This document shows, one piece after another, positions 57,715 through 64,000 of a stretch of DNA of 64,000 nucleotides. The stretch is from Brachycybe producta (taxonomy: Eukaryota > Arthropoda > Diplopoda > Playtdesmida > Andrognathidae): contig JAUPFP010000010.1 in the NCBI GenBank assembly GCA_036925085.1, positions 989,501 through 1,053,500 of the forward strand, given 5' to 3'. The notes under the pieces are model-generated. The model made no database searches. It worked only from the letters and a program-made list of their open reading frames with translations, and was not told where the DNA came from. How positions within the stretch are numbered: position 1 is the first letter of the stretch; each line of letters starts with the position of its first letter. The position numbers were made by a program, and so were the translations under genes.

Positions 57715-57816
57715 TTAAGGCTGTTTTCACACGAAGATACGTGTATGATTGGTACTGAATTTACATGTAAATTCACTATTCATCATACACATATCCTCGT
57801 GTGAAACCAGCCTAAC
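57715..57816. mobile_element. about 100-bp near-perfect palindromic MITE
   Basis: TTAAGGCTGTTTTCACACGA and AGATACGTGTATGAT pair with ATCATACACATATCC and TCGTGTGAAACCAGCCTAA. Almost the whole element is stem. Its ends resemble the 23773-24044 element. Confidence 0.8.
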
Positions 57817-58124
57817 TCTTGTTAGATCAATATTAAAATATTATTCACCAATTTGGTGTCCTTTTCCAGTTAATCTAATTCACGAAATAGAAAAAAAAGG
57901 TACAGCATCTAGGGCTGCAATATTCGTAAAAGGTAAAACACATGTATTCTGACAGTGTCACTCTCATGCTGGATGACCTTCAGTGGGGAATCACTAGCAA
58001 ACCGTAGAGCTGTACACAACCCTTCTTGAACGGTTGCTCCCTGCAAAAAGCGAGACATTGTTCGATGGAATTCTTACTAGAAACCCCAGTATAAGATAAA
58101 AAGAGCTGTATCTGATGCATCATT
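57817..58124. other. intergenic sequence
   Basis: Short AT-rich spacer leading into the LINE fragment. Part of 58060-58124 may belong to the LINE. Confidence 0.35.
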
Positions 58125-58335
58125 TTATGGTCATTCATATGGAATTCTCGTCCAGCATATATGAACTCGTAATTCTGTTTTAGAACGGATTCAATTTGAC
58201 GATAATGTCTAAACTTTGTCTAAATGATAATAATCATTTATGATTGGGAATTATACCTCCCTCCCCCATTTTTTTTTGCTACATGGCTCTGGAGCTGACT
58301 GAAAGAAAGTGTACTGAGTTTAATTGAATTGAACT
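58125..58335 (+). pseudogene. CR1/L2-like LINE 3' fragment, copy 2
   Basis: Plus-strand frames give SFIWNSRPAYMNS and, shifted, RNSVLERIQFDDNV, paralleling CIRLWNSLPVD and LLGRFQFN at 36991-37055. The non-coding end CATTTATGATTGGGAATTA to TACTGAGTTTAATTGAATTG mirrors the other copy, including the (AATTG)-type tail. Frameshifts and stops show it is a remnant. Confidence 0.6.
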
Positions 58336-58983
58336 TTTAAAAGTGGTTTCGACAAGGAATCTTATCTGTTTTGCCTGACTATGTCCATAACTTGGTAATA
58401 AATGATTAGGTCCACCGCGCACAGCACTGGTAAATGTGAACATTTAAGAAATCCAGAGCGTCATTTTTTTACGAGCACTCTGTATATCTTGCAAACGTAA
58501 TAAAACTCAAAGAGATTTAATATATCCATCCATTCAAGAGGAGACCATTTCTATTTCTAATCTTCACTAACACAATATTCATATATCTGTTATAGCCTTA
58601 AGATAATAATCATAATAATTGCGAATGTAAATTTATGACACTAACTCCAATTCATTCTATGAGATAAAACTTCATAAAGAAGGAGAAACACTCACACACT
58701 CCCCCCCCCCCTAATGAAGTTATAAAAATGTACAGAAACCTACAAGATATATATATATATATATATATGACATAATTGAATGAATTAATATTCCTAATAA
58801 ATAAAAACTGACTTCCTTTTTCTTTCACTCTTTTTTTTTCTGCGCTCTTCATTCATCATTATACAAGACACCCGACAGTTATCGAAATCACAAATGGGGA
58901 AACCTGAGGACAACGGTAGGAACATACATTATACGTGTACATGATGTGGTTACAGTAACGTTGTGTTGTGTATCATAATGTGC
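58336..58983. other. intergenic sequence
   Basis: AT-rich. Contains (TA)n at about 58748-58768 and a poly-C run near 58702-58711. Confidence 0.45.
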
Positions 58984-60122
58984 AGTGCCATTCCATCCAT
59001 GTCAAATCAACGCACAAAAAAGATGGCATTTTGGTCCTGACACCTACCCCCCCCCCCCCCCCCCTCTCTTTAGAATTTTATTAAATTTTGTACCCGTGTT
59101 TGCGCAATTAATGTACGTTTTCATGTAAAATTACAGCTTACTAACCCATGTGGTTCAAAAGATATGCACGTTTTTTTATGTTGGAACGGGACCAGAAATT
59201 TTGGCCCCAGGTCCTCCACATATTGAAATGTTTATAACTCTGGTTCTATGATAGTAACTTACAGACTTGATATTAATCTTGTTAGAAATGTCTTGGAACA
59301 GGTTTTAATTGAAAGTGGCTTTCTATGTTAATTGAATTGCAAGGTGTTTATTTTTTTAACAAAATTTAAACATTTGAATTTTTGAACATTTAAAAAAAAA
59401 GAAAACCAACGACTTGTTTGTTGGAACTTCTGCGACCAGTTGAGCCTTCTCTCTCGAGGCCCTCTTATGTCGTCGTTTTAGAGCATTTGAATTTTTTTTT
59501 CTTCAATTTTTGGCACTAAATCAGTGGTTTTCAAAGGGTGTACTGTGGCACACTAGTGTGCCACACAGTATGTTTGAGAACTACTGCCCCACATTGACAT
59601 ATTATTATATCTAAAATGTAATAACTTCTAAACGTATGATGATACAAATATGAAACTTTTGTGTTCATGTAAATATTAATAATCTTATTGTATGAATATA
59701 TTATTTATGATTTCTATAACATGATTTTCATCTTTTTATGGAGACCTAAATTTGCATTTGTTTTAATAACAACAATGGCACTCGTTGACAAATGAAAACG
59801 ATTAACGTTATCGAACTGAAGAAGATTGTATATGCATTTTTATAAAACAAAAAAGTATTATGTGGTTAAATTTATTATATGTTAAATATATTAGAAGTGA
59901 ATCGAAACTTCTATTCTACTCTACCACCGTTCCGTCCTCTCTTCCAACAACGGGCACATCTTTTTGAACCACATGTGTTAAGAAGCTGTCATTTTACACG
60001 GAAACGCGCATGAATTGCACAAATATATACAGTATATACCAAATCTTATGCAATTCAGAGAGGGGTAGGAGGGTTATGTCCAAACCTGTGTGATTTGGTA
60101 TGTAATGGCCCTAATGTTGTGC
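58984..60122. mobile_element. long-TIR DNA element, about 1.14 kb
   Basis: The left arm (58984 to about 59175: GTGCCATTCCATCC, CCTCTCTTTAGAATTT, GCGCAATTAATGTACGTTTT, GTAAAATTACAGCTTACTAA, CATGTGGTTCAAAAGATATG) is repeated inverted at 59945-60122. A 16-C tract (about 59048-59063) sits in the left arm where the right has GGGGTAGGAGGG. The interior is non-coding and holds a hAT MITE. The length and TIRs of about 180 bp suggest a non-autonomous DNA transposon of unassigned superfamily. Confidence 0.7.
59522..59586. mobile_element. 65-bp hAT MITE nested in the long-TIR element
   Basis: CAGTGGTTTTCAAAGGGTGT and TATGTTTGAGAACTACTG are TIRs. The centre GTGGCACACTAGTGTGCCAC is a perfect palindrome. 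No clear 8-bp duplication is visible. Confidence 0.75.
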
Positions 60123-60471
60123 GTGTGTATGTTTGACGTCACACTCAATGTTTGCATGATGATTATCTGTTTTTGTTATCTTTAAAGAGATATAAATCTA
60201 ACCACAGATTATAACATCAAACGATGACAACAACAAACACTACTGAAACGATACCATTTCTACATGCTATAAATTTTAATTTAAAATTTTTATGTTCATC
60301 ATTTGCCACAATAATAAAAAAAAGTATCAACACCAAAATGCGATGATATTCTAACAAGAACACCAATGAAACCACAATTTAAAACTCAAGAGATTTGTAC
60401 CGACTACTACTGTAAGCATTCATCAGTACTAGAATTCAATTGTTCGGCTAGATATTACCAATTTCGTCTTT

Positions 60472-60519
<48 letters not shown>

Positions 60520-61265
60520 CCTCCACTAAAACCTGACCTACACAGCTCGCTTTCATCAAAAGGGATTTTCATTTTCTTGACAACTTAAAATCCTACCCAA
60601 ACTCCTCTTTCACTTTCTCTCTCTCTCTCTTTCTTTCTTTCTTCAAAACACATTCAAACTTGAGTCTCATTTCATTTAAACATCCTCAAGATCCTCTCTC
60701 TCTCTCTCTTCAAGACTCCAAAGACGCTTTTATAGTAAAGGACACTTAATGGACATTGACAATCTATTGTGTGCAAAGACTCCAATATATTTCAACATCA
60801 CAACAACAACAACAAAACTGTATTGCATTTCCAACACCAATTAATTATTTTTTAATTAAATTAGGATCAAAAGGAATCAACAAACAATTACTGTATCCAA
60901 AATATGCCAGAGAAATGCAACCATCCCCCACTTTTATGCCAACGTGGATAATGAATATGTGACAACCCAAAGATGAAAAAAACAAAATCATGTTTATGGA
61001 AATTCTGGTTGCCCTAAATCATTGTATAATACCCAGTGATCCATCATCACACGAAAGCCTAAACTGACAGATATGCAAAGAACGGACTTGAAAAACAACT
61101 AAATTGAATATAAAAAAAAACTAACTGTTATTTTTTTAGTTCAGTTTAAAAGTTCATATTGTTCTTCTGAATTTTTAAAACAAGTTTAACAATTTTAAAA
61201 CTTAATTGCGACAGATCAATACTTATTTATAATTAATAAAGTTCGAATTTTTATGTAATATCAAA
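60123..61265. repeat. intergenic sequence with (TC)n tracts
   Basis: (TC)n blocks at about 60475-60520, 60612-60630 and 60693-60709. The rest is AT-rich without a recognised gene. Confidence 0.7.
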
Positions 61266-61532
61266 CAAATGTTTCTCAATCTGTGGCTCAATAGCCCATT
61301 TGTGAAATAAAAATCTCGTTTACATCAACCAACAAGTATGGGGTTTTTTAAAAAAATCAAAACCACTGGTTAGAGGCTAGAAATGTAGTTGACAACTGAT
61401 AGTAAACAGACATCTAGCCTCTAAACGGCCTTTTTGTGATTATAAAAAAAACAAAATTGATATGATGATGGGTCATAAACTGAGAAACATTTACTTGATA
61501 TTGCATAAAAATCCGAACCCTAATAATTAATT
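61266..61532. mobile_element. double-palindrome element, family B copy 3
   Basis: AAATGTTTCTCAATCTGTGG at the left and AACTGAGAAACATTTACTTG with TGCATAAAAATCCGAACCCT at the right. The inner palindrome is GGTTAGAGGCTAGAAATG with CATCTAGCCTCTAAAC. The left outermost arm is lost. Confidence 0.65.
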
Positions 61533-62880
61533 AAACTTATTTTTCATGTTAGATTTCTAAATTTTTGTACTCAGCTTAGTTTATAGATTACATTAGAGCT
61601 TCTTTTTTTAGATTAGGCACCTTTTTATTTTACGGTAATTTAGCGCATCCAAGCACTTTAAGTTGGAAATATTTTTTTTTCCTCCCAAATTTGTAACACA
61701 TAAGCCTAGTCAGTCAAAAGTATAAAAATGTTAAATGTCAAATGTACCATTTCTAGACTACTTTTACGTGGATTTCGTAGTTTTTATTTTTTTAAATATA
61801 ATCTCCATCATCATCAAAATCATCATCATCATTCTCATAATGGGATTGGAACTTTTTGCTTGTCAATGCACTTCGTTCGGTTAATACCCTCTAATCACTA
61901 AGCTTATGGATACATTAAAATAAATTCCAATATCGATTGATTGTGTCGTCAGTCAAATAATAATAACCCATATAAACTCCAGAACTAAACTAAAATATAT
62001 ATATAGGCCTATAGTTATATGGCAAATAATGCCTGCGCACGAAGAAATACTTAATGTATGCTAATTGGAGCCGGAAATGTTAGATATGTGATCAATAAAA
62101 TGTTCTTCTTTTCTCAAAATATCCTAAAAGTAACTCTCTCTCGCTATTTGAGACTTCTTCAAACAAGTGGATCTAATCCATCTTAAAAAAAAACATTTAA
62201 GAGGCTACTAATTACTAAACTAGGCTTATATACTAATTAGACAAGAGCATAAAATTCTAGCTTTTAATTGAACTGGATTTACTGAGGGGAAGAAAAAAAA
62301 GCTAAAGCAAATCAATTAAGAATTTAAGATAATTAGAAAATAAGAAAAATGGCTAAGGGTATGGATATGGTTTTCTAAATTGATGTGAACTATACCACTT
62401 TAATCACAATGCATAAAATATGTTAAAGTTGTTGTACATACCGGTATTTCAATGCTTTGTGTGTACATTGTTACATTTAAAAGTTTAATCCTTTTCAAAA
62501 TCTCGATTTATAGAAAGATTACAAAGAAACATCAATTTTTTTATCATACATAGTTTTAGTAATTGAAAAGTGGTGCGCCATATGTTATAATAATACAATA
62601 TGTTCAGGGGTTTTTACATTTGAAAAGACCTTTTTTTAAAATTGTCTGTACAATATACTCACAAAATGTTGGAACATGTTTAATTAATACAATTATTATA
62701 ATGCTGGTTTTTGTATTGTTTTAGTGAACAGTGAGTGTTTCTTAATTTAATTTGGCCACGAATCGACCTTTTTTATAATCTTTTCAAACATTATGGAACT
62801 CCAATTGTACTTTTGACATAAACCGTGCATAATATACTGTACACAGAGCTAGAAAAATACAAAAAAAGTGGATATGGATA
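61533..62880. other. intergenic sequence
   Basis: AT-rich with (ATC)n fragments (about 61805-61835). No gene was recognised. Confidence 0.45.
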
Positions 62881-62907
62881 ACCCCCCCCCCCCCCCCCCC
62901 CCCCCCC
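62881..62907. repeat. poly-C tract, about 26 bases
   Basis: Uninterrupted cytosines before GGTTGTCC. Confidence 0.95.
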
Positions 62908-63062
62908 GGTTGTCCGTTTCTCTTTCCTTATTCCTTTTCTTTTTTCTCTTTCCCTTTGATTCACAAAAGAACATGCTATGACTTCTTAAATTAAAATTAA
63001 TATTCTTATTAAAAATTCTGTTAATTCTATGTAACTATTATATTACTGTGTACAATTATATC

Positions 63063-63390
63063 AGGCGTGTGCAACTTCATTAAGAGTATGGGCCGGATAG
63101 CGAATTTTAAATAAATCCGTGGGCAATACCATAGGATGTTTATTGAAACGAATATCTTTTTTTTTAAAGTTAGCTTTACGAACAAAATTAAGTTAAGCTT
63201 AAGACAGATCACATACAGGAGTAATAAAAATCACAAGTCATTTTCAGCAGAGGGTCACTGTGATTGGTTTATTTGCTCCATTGGTGAAATGGGGTGGGTT
63301 CTGAAAATAGAAATATGCTGGCGGGCCAGATTCAGTGAAATTTCGAGAAGTCTTCACCGGCCAGATAAAATCAGGGCAGAGTCCAAAAAA
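63063..63390. mobile_element. hAT-like remnant
   Basis: CAGGCGTGTGCAACTTCATT and GGGCCGGATAGCGAATTT resemble the GGGCCGG-containing ends of hAT/Charlie-type elements. GGCGGGCCAGATTCAGTG near 63318 may be part of the inverted end. Termini are not proven. Confidence 0.4.
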
Positions 63391-64000
63391 AAAAATCCAA
63401 AACCTGTTTCCCATATCGCCAACAAAGCAAAAGAAGAAAAGGGTTAAAAAAATAAACTGAATTATACAACAATGAGAGTAAACTCACTGAGATGCCTTTT
63501 AATATTAAATTACTAATAAACACAAACAAAACTACTGAACTCCCATTTAAAACTGAATTGTTGTCGATAATTATCATTTACATTTACTTTTTATGGCGTG
63601 AAATTTATTAATTTTTTTCATTTTTTGGCGGAATCTAATATTTATTTAAATTTAATATTTATCAGTTTAGCACTACATTTGACTAAGTATTTTATTCATT
63701 AAGAATACGACCCTCTAAACGTTGCTATCATGTAGAGGTGAACAGGTATGAAGTTTGTTGACCCCTTCTCTACTTGGTCATTCGATAGATTTTTCCAATC
63801 CACTTTGAAATGAAGTGCTTAATTGATGGCTATGGTGCACCAATTTCGAACCACCTTGCATAATAAACCCTGTCTTGTGTTGCATATATATATATCGATT
63901 CGAAGATATATAGTGTCTCTATATATAAATATAGCTTGGAAGATAGAAAAAAAGGTGAAGTTGTCCTACTCTTTTTTCTCTTTTTCCGTTTTTTTTCTTT
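63391..64000. other. intergenic sequence to window end
   Basis: AT-rich with a short (TA) tract near 63885. Nothing was recognised. Confidence 0.4.

Overview
This is a metazoan nuclear window: AT-rich (roughly 70% by eye), crowded with microsatellites, and almost entirely non-coding. No bacterial, organellar or viral gene organisation is visible. The one intact large gene is a single-exon class A GPCR, which together with the mix of RTE, hAT, mariner-like and fold-back elements suggests an AT-rich invertebrate genome. I cannot name the phylum from sequence alone.

Layout. 1-15 kb is intergenic DNA with fold-back repeats, a tRNA-like SINE head, a 190-bp tandem duplication (4696-5083) and small palindromic elements. 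15.2-18.6 kb holds a Helitron-like non-autonomous element abutted by a nearly full-length but dead RTE-type LINE on the minus strand (EN and RT pieces separated by stops and frameshifts). 18.6-40.5 kb is repeat-rich intergenic DNA that includes a second copy of the Helitron-like element, a CR1/L2-like LINE tail and a 528-bp palindrome built from two 3' ends of a mariner-type transposon. 40.7-42.2 kb is the GPCR, an adenosine-receptor-like 508-residue protein with a Gly/Asp trinucleotide repeat in extracellular loop 2. 42.4-64 kb is again repeat-rich. It contains one plausible host coding exon (48084-48296, acidic N-terminus, ends at a splice donor), a cluster of short hAT elements and two larger long-TIR elements at 55.4-56.3 and 59.0-60.1 kb.

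The main pattern is a family of palindromic elements, called PAL1 here, with at least 14 recognisable copies or arms, about 8% of the window. Both arms carry a near-identical core around 'TTTTAGAAACTAGAAGGGTA' and ends resembling TTAAGGTGG/CCACCTTAA. PAL1 copies have been hit by later insertions (a 206-bp palindrome with a 9-bp target duplication at 8297-8502, a LINE at 36.9 kb), so relative ages can be read. One PAL1 copy lies about 165 bp downstream of the GPCR stop codon and may supply its polyadenylation signal.

All family names and borders below come from reading the sequence by eye. Identities are estimates and were not computed.
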